Of a stretch of 33,166 nucleotides of DNA, positions 1-10,821 are shown piece after piece. Position 1 is the stretch's first letter, and each line of letters starts with the position of its first letter. The notes below the pieces were generated by a model. The model had not been told where the DNA came from and did no database searches. It saw only the letters and a program-made list of their open reading frames with translations. A program made the position numbers and the translations under genes. Source of the DNA: Chara braunii. Its lineage: Eukaryota > Streptophyta > Charophyceae > Charales > Characeae. The stretch covers positions 425,326-458,491 of the forward strand of contig BFEA01000543.1 in NCBI GenBank assembly GCA_003427395.1, written 5' to 3'.

Positions 1-33
1 TTTTTTTTTGTATCTGGTCTCAACCATAGACCG

Positions 34-66
34 GGGGGTCCGGCGTTTTGGGAACGCCGGACCCCC
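34..66. repeat. Perfect 14-bp hairpin
   Basis: The arms at 34-47 and 53-66 are exact reverse complements, GC-rich (GGGGGTCCGGCGTT on the left), with a 5-base loop. The flanks are AT-rich, with several A-runs. It may be the end of a small transposon, but no partner end was found. Only the structure is certain. Confidence 0.75.
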
Positions 67-269
67 ATGAGCAAAAAATTTCGACCGGATTTTGGCAAAA
101 AAAGTCAGTTTTGATTTCGTTCAAAAAATATAATATGTCCGTTTTGACGAAATGGCTGTTAAGAGAGCAATGGTACAGAAAAAGGGATCCCTAGTAGGAG
201 GAAGTTGCAAGACAAAGACTTTTAATCTGCAAAAAAAGATCATGTACTCGGGAGCTAGTAGGTGGAGTC

Positions 270-370
270 TCCCACATTTGTTCTGAATGTTTTCTAATAT
301 GGCTCAAACTCATTTTGTAAAAGGGACGTTGGACCCGTTTTCCAGCAGGTGATGCTCCCCAACAATAGAT
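270..370 (+). repeat. Dispersed repeat with hairpin core (copy 1)
   Basis: A block containing TTTCTAATATG, then a core at 323-347 (GGGACGTTGGACCC, then TTTTCCAGCA), then GATGCTCCCC. The same order of motifs recurs near 27150-27240. The core alone recurs twice in reverse orientation at 31221 and 31267. The core can fold, because a GCTGGA-type arm pairs with a TCCAGC-type arm. Family unknown. Confidence 0.6.
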
Positions 371-385
371 GGAGCCTCTCCCCAG

Positions 386-709
386 GTGTTGGTGGTGACT
401 CTCCTTATCAACACCACTAACACTGGCAGGAGTGTTGTTAAAAAAAAAAAAAAAAAAAAAAGACCAACCCCACCCCCTGAGACAGCCTCTGATACAGGTT
501 CCCCCGATGATATTCTCTACCAGGGCCTATCCAGTCCTACACCAATCAAGAGGACCCCTAACAAGGGCCCCAATCCTCTAGTACAGATACTGTCCAACCA
601 ACCCTCCCCCCAGCGGAGTCCCCAATCAAATCCCACCCAGAGCCCATGTTCCCCCAAAGCAGAGCCCAAAGGTAACCAATACTATGTGATCAATCGTTCA
701 CAACCCTGA
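386..709 (+). CDS. Proline/serine-rich ORF, doubtful gene
   Basis: An open frame of 107 codons. A 20-base A-run encodes a lysine block near residues 19-25. The part after it is rich in Pro, Ser, Thr and Asn (repeated SPQ, NPT and PSPQ-like groups) and ends in TGA. No domain is recognised. It could be part of a retroelement ORF1 or gag linker, or a chance ORF in C-rich DNA. The lysine run comes from the homopolymer, so the first 25 codons mean little. No splice or promoter signal supports it. Confidence 0.2.
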   Translation: MLVVTLLINTTNTGRSVVKKKKKKKRPTPPPETASDTGSPDDILYQGLSSPTPIKRTPNKGPNPLVQILSNQPSPQRSPQSNPTQSPCSPKAEPKGNQYYVINRSQP

Positions 710-751
710 TCTGTATCCCCACAATGTTTTTTGGTGAACTCATTTTTTCAG

Positions 752-1142
752 TATCAAGCCTCGAATCCCGAACCTCATGCTTATCAGTTACCCGCGTTAA
801 CCTACCGAGCTACAACATCGAATGAAGTAGAGGTGAGCTACATTGAGCTCGAGTAAGGAACAAGTGTGCAAGCATCTAAACTCCAGACAACCCCACGGAC
901 CAAGAGCATCAAGAACCCCTCATAGCCCAAACCCAACATACAACAACCATGGACTAAAACCCTTGGTGGTGTGCAAGCAGTGTCTGTAATAATCTTACCT
1001 GCATCAGCCCAAGGGAGTGTGCAGATGGTTGTGCTTTATGTAAACGCCTGACGGTGTCCTGCGCAACGGTGCGAAGTTTTGAAACCACAACCTCAGACTG
1101 CAATGCGCATTTCCAACTGGTGCCCTAACCATTGAGCCACAC
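752..1142 (-). mobile_element. Dimeric tRNA-derived SINE (copy 1)
   Basis: Read on the minus strand, the unit starts at 1142 with GTGTGGCTCAATGGTTAGGG, a Pol III A box (TGGCTCAATGG, from 1139). A B-box-like GGTTTCAAAAC follows about 60 bases on. About 270 bp, down to 861, align with the plus-strand copy at 12580-12846. A second tRNA-like head (TAGCTCGGTAGG from 812, B box GGATTCGAGGC) lies 327 bp after the first, matching the 323 bp spacing in the other copy. The element is therefore probably a two-headed SINE. The 3' end is not defined: no tail or target duplication was found. Confidence 0.75.
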
Positions 1143-1977
1143 GATATCTGCGGACACTAGTGCTGCTGATAGAAGCAGACACCGCTAGTGCTGTGGAGTT
1201 GGCCCCGTCTATTAGTGGGGAACATCACCTACAGGAAAATGGGTCCAACATACATTGAAAACATCTTGACTTTGCAACAGTGATATCTGAAGCATTTTCT
1301 TTTCCTGGGGTGCAAGTGCACGTTGGCGCTGGCGTGCGGGCAGTGTGCGGGTGGCACTATGCTGGATGCTTGTGGGTGTGGTGCTGGCTGGTTGGAGGAG
1401 GCGAGGCGCTGGCACCTCACAGGCTGCATGGCGCTGTCTGCGATGGAGCAGCGAGGCGCTGGCTGCTAGCGGAAGGCAAGTAGTTAACAGCACATGAGGG
1501 GTGGGGCGCTGGCCACTTACAGTTGGTGAGGCGCTGGCTCAGGGTGTGTAGTGGGACGGTGTTTGACGCGCGGCGTATCGGAAACTGTCTGCGCGAGGGA
1601 GGCACTAGTGCATGGGCTCTGTGATGAGGTTGATTGGAGAGGTGACATGGCTTTACATACACACGGTATCCAGAGGCGCTTGGCCAGTGCCACATCACAG
1701 GATGACGTGGCATCTGGCTCGAGATACAGAGAAAAAGGGAGAATAGCGGCAGTGGCTGCTATTTGAACATTTCCCTGTGTCTTCCACATGAAGTACTCCA
1801 TAGTTGACGCCCTCAAGAGGCTGGAGAGCTATTGCGAGTTGGGGAGTGTCGACGTCGGTGGACGAAAGTGGAGTCAGCCCCAAGGAGACCAAAATGTGGA
1901 GATCGCTTGCCCTATTTGAAGAATCAACACGAACTTGGAGGATATCATCAAGTTGGAAGATCATCATCAAATTTAGC
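1143..1977. repeat. Degenerate GAGGCGCTGGC-motif region
   Basis: No gene is supported. The motif GGCGCTGGC and close variants recur irregularly at about 1325, 1405, 1455, 1505, 1531 and 1674, most often as GAGGCGCTGGC. It looks like a decayed minisatellite. Short ORFs here are open on both strands and show no domain. Confidence 0.45.
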
Positions 1978-1995
1978 TGTGTGTGTGCATGTGTG

Positions 1996-2048
<53 letters not shown>
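1978..2048. repeat. (GT)n microsatellite
   Basis: An almost pure GT dinucleotide run, with two GCAT interruptions near its start. It makes the overlapping ORFs of poly-Cys/Val meaningless. Confidence 0.97.
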
Positions 2049-2050
<2 letters not shown>

Positions 2051-2600
2051 CCGTGTGTTTCCTGCAGGTAATCATCTTCCAAAGTTTTTCATTATTTTAG
2101 GCGCCGTTCATCATCACGGGTTATCATCTTTGTACTCATCATCGTCAACATCTCAAGTCTTCATCAGTGTGATCTTCATCGTTTTCTTCGTTCTTCCCTG
2201 ACTGCGACGCGGCTACTGGGGGTCTCTTTCGCATTGTCTTCGCTATCCCCTGGCCGCCACGCGGCTACTGGGGCTGTCTTCTGTACTGAGGGGAGCATAT
2301 CCTCTCTTTCCCTAATCACCAACTATCCCCCACTCTACCACCCTTTTCTAACACACCCACTTCTCTCCTCTTCAACTTCTTACTCTACTGCTGCCTATCA
2401 TTCTTGATCTCCACGAACTACTCAATGTGGTAGGGTGGAAATGGTAAGAGCAAGAAGGAGGGTGAAAATTATAGGGGAAGGGGAGGGAGAGAAGTAGATG
2501 GTGTAGCGGGGAGGAGATGAGAACAAGGATGTTGGATTAGTGAGAAGGGGGAGTGTGCCCCTCCATTCTTTCTTATAACTAACTACACTTGGTTGCTTCT
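2049..2600. other. Intergenic, no gene seen
   Basis: Mostly CT-rich and GA-rich DNA. A short direct repeat (ACGCGGCTACTGGGG) occurs near 2209 and 2257. The right part may still contain badly decayed LINE sequence. No feature is supported. Confidence 0.4.
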
Positions 2601-2949
2601 TATCGAAAAAGAAAAATTCACAATGAGTAGTATGCCCTAATCCCCATTGCGCTCATTAGGAGTGCGTAAATCTGAACAAATTTTTACCTTCTTTTCTCCA
2701 TCAACAGGCGGTATCACCGTGCTGTTCTCATTTCATTAATTTTTCTTCCTCATTCTCTTCTTCAATCTGACATCCTTGGCCTCAAGTTGTTCCTTGCGTG
2801 TTCAACTAATCATCATCATCATCAATCATCATCTGATCTGTAGCCTTACTCATTTTTTCACTCCTTTCATAATTCCACGCTTGATGTTGTACGTGCCCTC
2901 TCCAGCAACGAAGGTTGGATGGATTGAGTGGGGAGAGCTCTAATCCGTA

Positions 2950-3834
2950 GGGGAAATACAAGGTGGGGGGTGTTTTCCTTCAGGGATTAACGACAGACAA
3001 GCGGGACTGTTCAACTCTGGGGCTGGGAGAGATGGAAGGAGGAACATCATAGACTAGGTGGCAGAGCAGGACAGTGATAGCGCGGGGATACTTTATGGGG
3101 GAACAAGTTGCCTCGTGGGGAGTAGGGTAGAGGGAGGCTCGTCTCTTGTTGGCGCTGATGAACTGCCGTCAACATAGTGGTTCTAATTAGCGAAGGCAGT
3201 GAGGGGAGATGTGTAGCAAAGGTCTGCCACAATTTGTTCGTCCGTCCCTAACGTATGTTGGGCACGGGGATGGTGCTCTCCACCTGTCCAGCCATCTATC
3301 GGGTGCAGCATTAAAATTGCCAACTAGAACTATGGGAATCCCATGCGGGGACTGCGCGATTTTGTCTTTTATACCTTCGAAAAAAAAACTTCCTCTCCCC
3401 TACTTCGTTCGGATCGTAAATATATAATATTCTTACTAGTTCTAGCTCCAGCATGACAAAAATCGATATCCATCTCCCTCCCTCATGATCCGCTTCCCGT
3501 CCAGTGGTACCGCCCTTGAGTTTGAAGGGAGCTAGACGGCGACCCCCGCGCTCCCCGGGCGTGGGGCGTGTGCTCTGAAGGTATGGTGAGGCCAGATCAT
3601 TTTATGTGCGTAGTGGTGGTCAGCTTTATCCATCAGATGTGTCTCTTGAATACAGATAACATCTGGCCAATCTCTCCTCCCCACCCCTTTTATCTGGTCC
3701 CATATGGCCTGTCTCTTTTGTGGTGAGGTTAGTGCTAGGCCATTCACGTTTAAGGACCGTATGTCCAAGTCTGCCTCCCTTCTCCCTTTCCTCCAATCCT
3801 TGTCTAGATTGTACAGAGTTTTAATAGTATCCAT
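2950..3834 (-). pseudogene. LINE ORF2, endonuclease domain fragment
   Basis: The first 100 codons (3834-3532) are open and carry hallmarks of the exonuclease-endonuclease-phosphatase fold that nicks target DNA for LINE insertion: an LNVNGL block near residue 29 and the catalytic-Glu block ICIQETHL near residue 60. Below 3530 the frame is broken, but matching blocks continue in shifted frames: a YDPNEVGERKFFF block near 3410-3370 (normally NVYAPN) and a VGNFNAAPD block near 3333-3304 (normally GDFN). The start overlaps the end of ORF1, as in many LINEs. The reverse transcriptase that should follow is not seen. Confidence 0.78.
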
Positions 3835-3883
3835 TTTCTCTTCTTTCTTTTGTTGGTTTTACCCCTTTATCACCCCCCCTTTT

Positions 3884-6572
3884 TTAGAGACGCTCCCATT
3901 CAACCATATCCCAATCATTTTTCTTGGCCCCTGTCAAATGCAAATATCCTTCCTTAAGAACTCTAGCCAGGACACTCGTAACATCCTGTTCTGTCCATGT
4001 TTGGCTCGATTTAATTTTTAAGAGTTGTAATTCTAGGAGGGCCGTTTCTGGGAACCAGCACAGACCTGCTTCCTTGTTGGAGTCAAATATGACATAAACA
4101 TAATTATCCGCCAAAGATTGTTCACCATACGCCTCTCTCCTAGTGGCGATTGCTCCCGGCTGGTAGGTTGTTCCAATAAAGGACCGTGCGTCCTTTGTAA
4201 AGCTATCCATCCCCGATTGGGACCACAAAGGGAACTAAGGGGACCATCCTCTCAGTGTTACTTCCTCATGCAGGGCCCCGGGGGCTACGGATAGCCCCAC
4301 CTCCCATCTCCCCTATTTTTTCCGGACTGGAATTACCATGACCACTGGTCTAGAGAGGCTGCTAATCCCTTGTCAATGACCCCCTTCCAAAAAATGTTTG
4401 ATTTTTTTGCCGTTTGCTGACAAGTGTCTGCGTTTCCTCAGGACCTTTCCTCTCTTTTTTGTTTAGCTAGTTGTGGGGGGGAGAATCTTGCGTGTACAAT
4501 TCCTAACATTTTCGAGCGACTTCCTTCCATTGCACCTCTAGTGAGAGTCATTTTTCTAATGCTGTTCTGAGGCTCCCACTATTTTCCAGCAGGGGGATCA
4601 GGCTTCTGTATGTGTCATCCCAAAATTAAGGTTTGCATGTTTGTTCTGCAAACACTGCAACAACCATTCAACTACCCGCTTCATCCTATCTTCTAATGAG
4701 TTTTGTTCCTCTGCACCATCTGGTCCCCCTGCCGCCTGCATCACCACATCCTCTAGGGGAGAAGTATCTGAAACTCTCCTCTTTCTCCGCCATTCCTTTC
4801 ATCCGTCTCGACGTCCATTGGGGTTGGCCCAAAGGCGTCCTTGAAAATGTCGCTCGGCGGGGCGAGACTGTTAGTCTGGCTCTCCCCCCTTTCCGGTCCC
4901 CCTTCTGTTTCTTGGAGTACCGCAAATCTATTTTCCCATTTTCCTCCCCCATTTTGTTTTTTCTGTCCATTCGATGTCAGCACTCCCCCTTTTCCCTTAC
5001 CTCCATCTCCCTGATCCCCCCCATCTTCTTGGAGTGTCGCCCCTTTCGGCCGCTCCCTGTGTTGCCCGTTCTGTACTAATTCCCATCTTTTGCCTTTGGC
5101 CGTTTTTTTTCCTTGTTCTTTTTTTTTTCTCGATGTCTCTCCCCCATCCCTCCTTTCTGTTTCTTTGTCCCCTTTCCTTTTTTGGATTAATGTTTTGTTA
5201 TCTGGGCGCTGGGGTGGAGTCCAGGTGTCCGAGGGGCATGTCTCCCACTTCGGTTCCCCTTGACCTTCCCACGTCCACCCGGATCCGGTGCTTGGCCCAC
5301 CCTCTTCTTCGCTGTGTTCCAAAAAGGCCCAACCTTCATGACTGGGGTCCACTGTGTGCCACTTGTGGGCTGCAAACGGATCTCTTTGCAATCAACCGGT
5401 TATGCGATCCTGTCTGAGCGGGTGATGGGGGTTGGCAGTGTCTGACCACAGATGTCCATAGGCACGACATTTGAAGCACCATGATCTCAGTTTATGGGCT
5501 GTGTGGATCTGATACAACTTGCCCCCCACCTTGTACGGGATAATATCGTCCAGCGAGAAAGGCTGGCCGGGTGAGAGATCCAGAGCAAGCATTACGTAGT
5601 CGTCGCATTTTGCCACATACGTCGGAAGGGGTTCAATAAAGTCCACTATGTTATATTGTTGCCCCGATTCATGTATGAAAGTGGCTTGCACCCCTACCGG
5701 GATATGTCTTAGTTCCACCCAGAAGTGTTCTCGCATCATCTGTTCTCTCTTCTCTTCCGGTTACAATTTTTTGGGGTCCAAGGGTACATTCTGACTTCTG
5801 ATCTTCCACATCTCAGTCTCCTCCACGCGTCCATGCACTTCTTATCCTGTTCGAACATACTGAGCACTGTGTAGACTGTGGAGAAGATGGGTTGTATCAA
5901 AAAAAATTCTTGCACCGCTTCCGTGCTTCCTTTCATTCCTTCAAGCTGCTTACATATCCATTTTATATTCTCATGTGTTGACATGTAAGCCGCATCGTCA
6001 TGAAATACCCAGTTACTCCCATGCTTCATGTACACATGCTCCCTCTCCTCCAGTTTATCCTGTGGGTAGGCTCTGACCATCAATCTTCTTCCCTCGTGAT
6101 CCATCACACATTTCTCTGCGGGTTGCATGAAGAGGGTGAGAAAGTAAGCACGAGCCGGGGGAAGATTTCGCAATGGTATCCGAATCTCACTGACCTGTCC
6201 TGCCTCCATATTCCTTTTGACACATAAGGTATTTTCCATCATTGTATTCTTGACCTTACTTACCCAGGAGGGGGTGGGTTCTTTTGTCCCTTTTGTTACT
6301 TCCTTTGTCCTCTGTTCATTCTCCTCTGTCCTTTGTTCCTTCTCCTTTGTTTTCTGTTCTTTTGTTTCCTTCTATGTGAGTACCTCCCCTGCCTCCTTCA
6401 TTTTTGTGTCCCCTCTCTTCTCCACCCATCCCTCTTCTTTCTCGCCTCTACCTAGGTGAATCCTTTTTTCCGTTTCGTCTTCCTCCATCTTTTTTGTGTT
6501 TTCCTTTCTTGGTATGACGGACAACTCCTCCCTCCCTCCTCCCCACCCCTTGCCCACTTTCCATATCGACAA
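3884..6572 (-). pseudogene. LINE ORF1 (gag-like RNA-binding protein), broken
   Basis: The open segments run 6572-6372, 6242-5736, 5739-5392, 5391-4753 and 4228-3884. The first two share a frame across a TAG. A one-base shift follows at about 5739, then a TGA at 5392. More shifts and stops lie between 4752 and 4228. Around 5460 there is a zinc knuckle of the CX2CX4HX4C layout (CFKCRAYGH), with Thr in place of the last Cys. The segment after it is rich in Lys, Glu and Gly, a hydrophilic linker. The N-terminal part is also charged. It should bind LINE RNA. The order before an endonuclease ORF supports the call. Confidence 0.7.
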
Positions 6573-6739
6573 GGGTCGTGCCTCATAGCCCCCCTGTAGT
6601 AGAGGAGAGATTTGCCATTCGTTCCTTTTTTTATCATTATACCACTCCTCCCCAACATTTTTCTAGTTCTGTGTGCGTCTTTGTGTGTTATTTATTATTA
6701 TTATATAGATTTTAAATTTTGGTTAATCTTCACTTTCTT

Positions 6740-7780
6740 TGTATCTTGAGCAAGGATGGCTGGAAGGAGGGTACCCAAGGGGAGAGGGGCGGGGCTGGCA
6801 GGTCGGGTGGGGGAGACAAGAACCTGATTCCGCAACTCGATCTCTGTTTGTCCTCCGCTGCTCGATCACTGTATGTCTCTCCGCAGCTCAATCGCTGTAT
6901 GTCTCACTTCACTATACTCACCGTCACACACTGCCTGATTGATTCATTCTACTCTCTCGGCGATCTTTGCTCTTTCTCACTCTCTCTCTCTCTCCCTCTC
7001 TCCCTCTTTCCAACTCCTTCGCTCTCCTCTCTCTCTCTCCCTCTTTCTCTTCCTTTCCCACTCCAATCGTGGGCAAAAGCCCGGTGCCAGGCTCTCTTTC
7101 CCTCTCCCTCTCACCCACCCACTCCCTCCCCTTTCACTCCTTCTTTCGAGCACACAAGGCCGCTTATGACAGCCTCCTCTTTTCAACCATTTTTTTCGAA
7201 CCTCTTCCCCTCCTCCTTTCAAACATTTTTTTCGAACCTCTTCCCTACTTTCCTCCCGGTGCCCACTCCTATCTGTCGATCTCTCTCTCTCTCTCCCTTT
7301 CCTTCTCTCCCTCTCCCTCTCTCTCCCTCTCTCTCTTTTTCTCACTAGCTCTCTCTCGCCCGTAGACGCACTAGACTGCGGGAAGCAACGACGCAGGTAC
7401 TTTTTCCTTTTTGCCAAACTCTCTTTCCTTCTCTCTCACTCACCCTCTCCCCCTCTCACTCCCTCTCCCTCACAGGCGGACGCATAAGGCCGCAGAAGCC
7501 AGCCTCCTCCTTTCAGCCACTCCCCAGATCTTGACTCCCTCAATCGAAACTCTGTTGTGCGTGTGTTGTTTTTTTAACCTCAGAACCTCTTCCCCTCTTC
7601 CTCTCCTATTTCCCTTTTTTTCCCGTCTTTCCTCTCGGTGCCCACTCCTATCCGTCAATCTCTCTCTCTCTCTCCCTTTCCTTCTCTCTCGCTCTCTCCC
7701 TCCCTCTCTCTTTCGCACTCCCTCTCAAGATCTTTAAGTCTATCAATCGATCCTCTATTGTGCGTTTTTTCTTTTTTTCT
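6740..7780. repeat. CT-rich domain with 379-bp tandem duplication
   Basis: The plus strand is strongly pyrimidine-rich, with many CTCTCT runs. Two units start around 7000 and 7380. The shared segment GCCCACTCCTAT begins at 7261 and 7640, a spacing of 379 bp, and both copies run on into TCTCTCTCCCTTTCC. A shorter direct repeat (TTTTTTCGAACCTCTTCCC) lies inside the first unit near 7191 and 7225. ORFs on both strands are low-complexity shadows (Ser/Leu/Pro on one, Arg/Glu on the other). Confidence 0.7.
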
Positions 7781-8490
7781 TTCTTTCACGGTTGTGTCCC
7801 TGTTTTCACTTCGTATTTACTCGTCTCCTTTCCACCTCTCCAATTCGTGTCGCACTGACCTCTCCGCCCCGCTTTCCAATACCAGAAGATCGACGCGATG
7901 TTCACACACCTGCACTTAGGCTGTCCGCATCTCGTCTTCGCGCCGCAATTTCGATGTCACCCTTGCTGTATCCAGGTAAGCGTACTCCTTTTTTTATTTT
8001 TTCCACGTCTTCCTCCTTTTCACACCTCTGGCCTCTTCTTCTGTCTACGACGAGTGTGTCTCCTTGCGTGTCGCGCTGACCTCTCTTTTGTCCTTTACGA
8101 TTATGTCTCGTCGCCACCCCACCCTGTCCCGCTTTCCTATTCTTAACGGTTGTCACGCACAATGTTCCTTCATCTCGTTTCCACGTTGCGGGTATCCTTC
8201 CAGTGGCAGCTCTTATTTGTCATTCACTTCTTCGCACAACATTTGCTAGTGTCCTTTCCACCTCACCTATTCTTGACGCACCGATCTCTTCTTCTGTCCT
8301 CAACGAGTATGTCCCCTCCCTTGTCGCGCTTCTGTCCTCAACGAGTATGTCCCCTCCCTTGTCGCGCTGATCTCTCTTCTTATCCTTGATGATTATGATC
8401 CGTCGCCTTCCAACTTTGTCTTGCTTTTCTCTTCCAAAACGATTGTCACACACAAAGTTCATTCATCCCGTTTTCACGTCGAAGCATGGA
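7781..8490. repeat. Diverged ~291-bp tandem repeat with a 38-bp duplication
   Basis: A segment beginning GTCGCGCTGACCTCTC at 8070 recurs in diverged form at 8361 with the same downstream order (ATTATG, CGTCGCC, TTGTCACRCACAA). Between them a 38-bp unit (TGTCCTCAACGAGTATGTCC and onwards) is exactly duplicated head to tail at about 8296 and 8334. No convincing gene is present. Confidence 0.6.
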
Positions 8491-9042
8491 GTCCCCATGG
8501 CTTCGTTTAGGCAAACTCACTCCGCTGTCCACCATCAGCGCCAGGTAGCCTGGCACCTTCAGCTTTTTCACCGCCCTTCAATCAGCAACAGCTATGGTGG
8601 ATTGCGCGGAGGCAAGGGAAACCCTCACCTTAGCCAAAAAAACACGTCAGCTTGTGGCGCGATATCGGTCAGCGCTCGCCCCGCGCTTCGAGGTTGCGAC
8701 TGTTCCGTAATGGTCCCAGTAATTTCTGGGTGTTTTTTTTTGTTTTTAATTTAAATTCCGATTGTTTGTTGAGGTCTTCCCGACCAAGTCCCACTAGCTT
8801 GGATTCTTCATTTCTGGTCGTTGTTATCTTTAATTTAGGGTCAGAAATCAATAATACGGGTAAGTGGGACTTGGCCTCCGGCCACATATCCCCCTTCAGT
8901 AATAAGCTGGGTGCCATAGTTTTTTCTTTTTTTTTGCCTCCTCTAAAGAGGAGGGTAGAATCCAGAAAGTACTGGTGGTCAAGACCTGAACGCTTGGTCC
9001 ACTGTCCAAAGTACGATGGCAGTAGCCGATAGGTAAACGTTT
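8491..9042. other. Unassigned, ORFs open on both strands
   Basis: ORFs of 126 codons occur on the plus strand (8652-9032) and the minus strand (8669-9049) and overlap almost completely. Neither shows a recognisable domain, and I cannot choose between them. No RNA gene or repeat was recognised before the U6-like sequence. Confidence 0.3.
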
Positions 9043-9124
9043 GGGACATCCGTTAAAGTTGGAACGATACAGAGAAGATTAGCTTGGCCCCTGCGCAAGG
9101 ATGACAAGCATACATCGAGAAATT
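9043..9124 (+). pseudogene. U6 snRNA pseudogene
   Basis: About 82 bases follow U6 spliceosomal RNA closely, from the GGGACATCCG block through AAAGTTGGAACGATACAGAG and the GGCCCCTGCGCAAGGATGAC block to ATCGAGAAATT. The ACAGAGA box is at 9069-9075 and the AGC triad at 9081-9083. The 5' stem-loop start (GTCC-TTCG) is missing, the 3' end drifts off, and no terminal T-run or upstream TATA/USE pair is seen. It is therefore a retro-copied or truncated pseudogene, not an expressed gene. A tRNA-SINE fragment begins about 27 bases downstream. Confidence 0.9.
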
Positions 9125-9150
9125 GAAGATAGGTAACAGTCGTTGGAGGG

Positions 9151-9322
9151 GAATGGCTCGATAGGTTGGTGGGGCACTGGTTGCAAACTTGAATGCACAT
9201 TGTAGTATGAGGTTGCGGGTTCAAAAGTCTGCAGCCTCATGCATATGGCGTCTGTGGGCATTGACCAACGTACAAGCCATTCACACACTGACTGCGCGCG
9301 CCCAGGGTTACATATGTACACA
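9151..9322 (+). mobile_element. tRNA-SINE fragment (copy 3, truncated)
   Basis: It resembles the head of the SINE at 12580: GGGGCACTGGTTG, then ATGCACATTGTAGTATGAGG, then a B box in GCGGGTTCAAAAGTC and a downstream GTGGGCATT block. A small insertion lies after the first block. The tail and the second tRNA-like head were not found. Confidence 0.6.
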
Positions 9323-9707
9323 GGGGTAATTTGAAAACACCAACCTGAACTGGGGATTCATCCATCAGGCGCCCATCAGGTGTTGGCCCCCAATTGCACA
9401 TTTCATGGGTCTCCGAAATGGTTGGGCGCACCTCCCCTTGGGGTTGCTGGAGGCCATGGGGGGAGACGCCCCCGGGAGGCGCGGGCTCAGTGTGCGGGAG
9501 GAGTGAAGGGTTAACCTGTTCCTAGCAAGACTCGGAGTGACTCTCATCCCGACATCACTGCAACAGCGGTGCCACTTTGGCCTCCCGGCTGGGTGCCACG
9601 GGGATGCAGGACCCTGAGTTTGAGGAGGGTACACCCTGGCGCAGCACCCTGTTAGCTCCGGTCCACGGTAACACTCCCGGGTGTGTATGGTCGAGGTTGT
9701 GTGACCT
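9323..9707. other. Unassigned GC-rich sequence before solo LTR
   Basis: No gene, RNA or repeat is recognised. The last four bases (ACCT) are one half of the target-site duplication of the solo LTR. Confidence 0.4.
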
Positions 9708-10396
9708 TGTGATGAACTATTTTCTGTAACCACGCGACTTTCAGCGCGACGCTACTTCAGGGGTTGATCGAGAGGGGCCTGTCCAATTGCATGAATGCCC
9801 TCATTTTTTCGGAAAATGGGTGGTCCCACGACGGTTGATAGTTGATTGTGCCTTGACGAGAGCAGAAATAACTTTTGCCATAGCTTCTTTGTTGTTCCGC
9901 TGGGGGAAATGAGAATTTTAAAGTGATCGTCACGCGGGAATATCTTTTTGAATTTTCAACCGATGTCGAGCCCCCGCGGGCTCTCGAATTTTTTTTTCTC
10001 GAATTTCTTTTTGCAATTAGGATTTAGGCTAGGAATTTGGGTACATCGCAATTTTGCCGACAACTTCATGGCGCTTCTTGCTTGCTCGCGCTTTGCCGTG
10101 TCAGGATCTGTGCTCTGGCTTTTCCTCCCCTTAAATCTCACATGTAACTGTAATTCTCTTCTTGGCAGAGCGCAGATGTAACTGTAATCCCCTCCTTCTT
10201 GATATCTCCGTTGCGCCCTTGCGCGCACATATTTTTCCCAGTCCTATTGGCCTGAACATTGCATGACTGGATCGATGCGTGGAGTGTGGCTACGTCCCCC
10301 ACGCTGCGGCCTGGCCATGCAGTTGTAGGCACTTCCTTCCTCCTTTTTTCCTCCCACTCAGGCACAATCCCAGGTTTTTCGCGCAAACACTCACGC

Positions 10397-10402
10397 TATA
10401 AA
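10397..10402 (+). promoter_or_regulatory. LTR TATA box (solo LTR)
   Basis: TATAAATTTTGCAAGCGC stands at the same place in all three LTRs. The following bases (TTGCTCTCTA, then TTGGAGTTAGCGC) are conserved, while the neighbouring sequence has drifted. This is the likely core promoter of the element. Confidence 0.65.
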
Positions 10403-10658
10403 TTTTGCAAGCGCAATTAACTTGCTCTCTATGAATTTTGGAGTTAGCGCGGTCGAGAGGATGGGCTAATGGGCAAGACCAGGAAGGTGAGTAGAGAGAG
10501 TTGGGCGATCCGTCGAGCTGGTGATGGGTATGCGGGGTTGACGTGTGGCCGCGAAGGACTATGGCACACGGGCGACCCTGACTTGCATGCTCGGACTAAG
10601 CGGGGTGATAACTCTGTGTAGGTGCGAGGCGATGGACTGCCCGCATCGGGATGGTGTG

Positions 10659-10821
<163 letters not shown>

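Larger units (their letters stand above)
2600..6700 (-). mobile_element. Decayed LINE retrotransposon, 5' part
   Basis: On the minus strand an ORF1 with a zinc-knuckle-like motif is followed by the start of an ORF2 with an apurinic-type endonuclease, the order of L1-like LINEs. Both ORFs carry stops and frameshifts. Reverse transcriptase motifs were not found, so the 3' part is missing or beyond recognition. That is the reverse of the usual 5' truncation of dead LINEs. Ends, poly-A tail and target duplications were not found, so the limits are approximate. Confidence 0.8.

Noticed and set aside
8652-9049. 126-codon ORFs on both strands
   Set aside because: They mirror each other and neither has a recognisable domain, so no gene is called.
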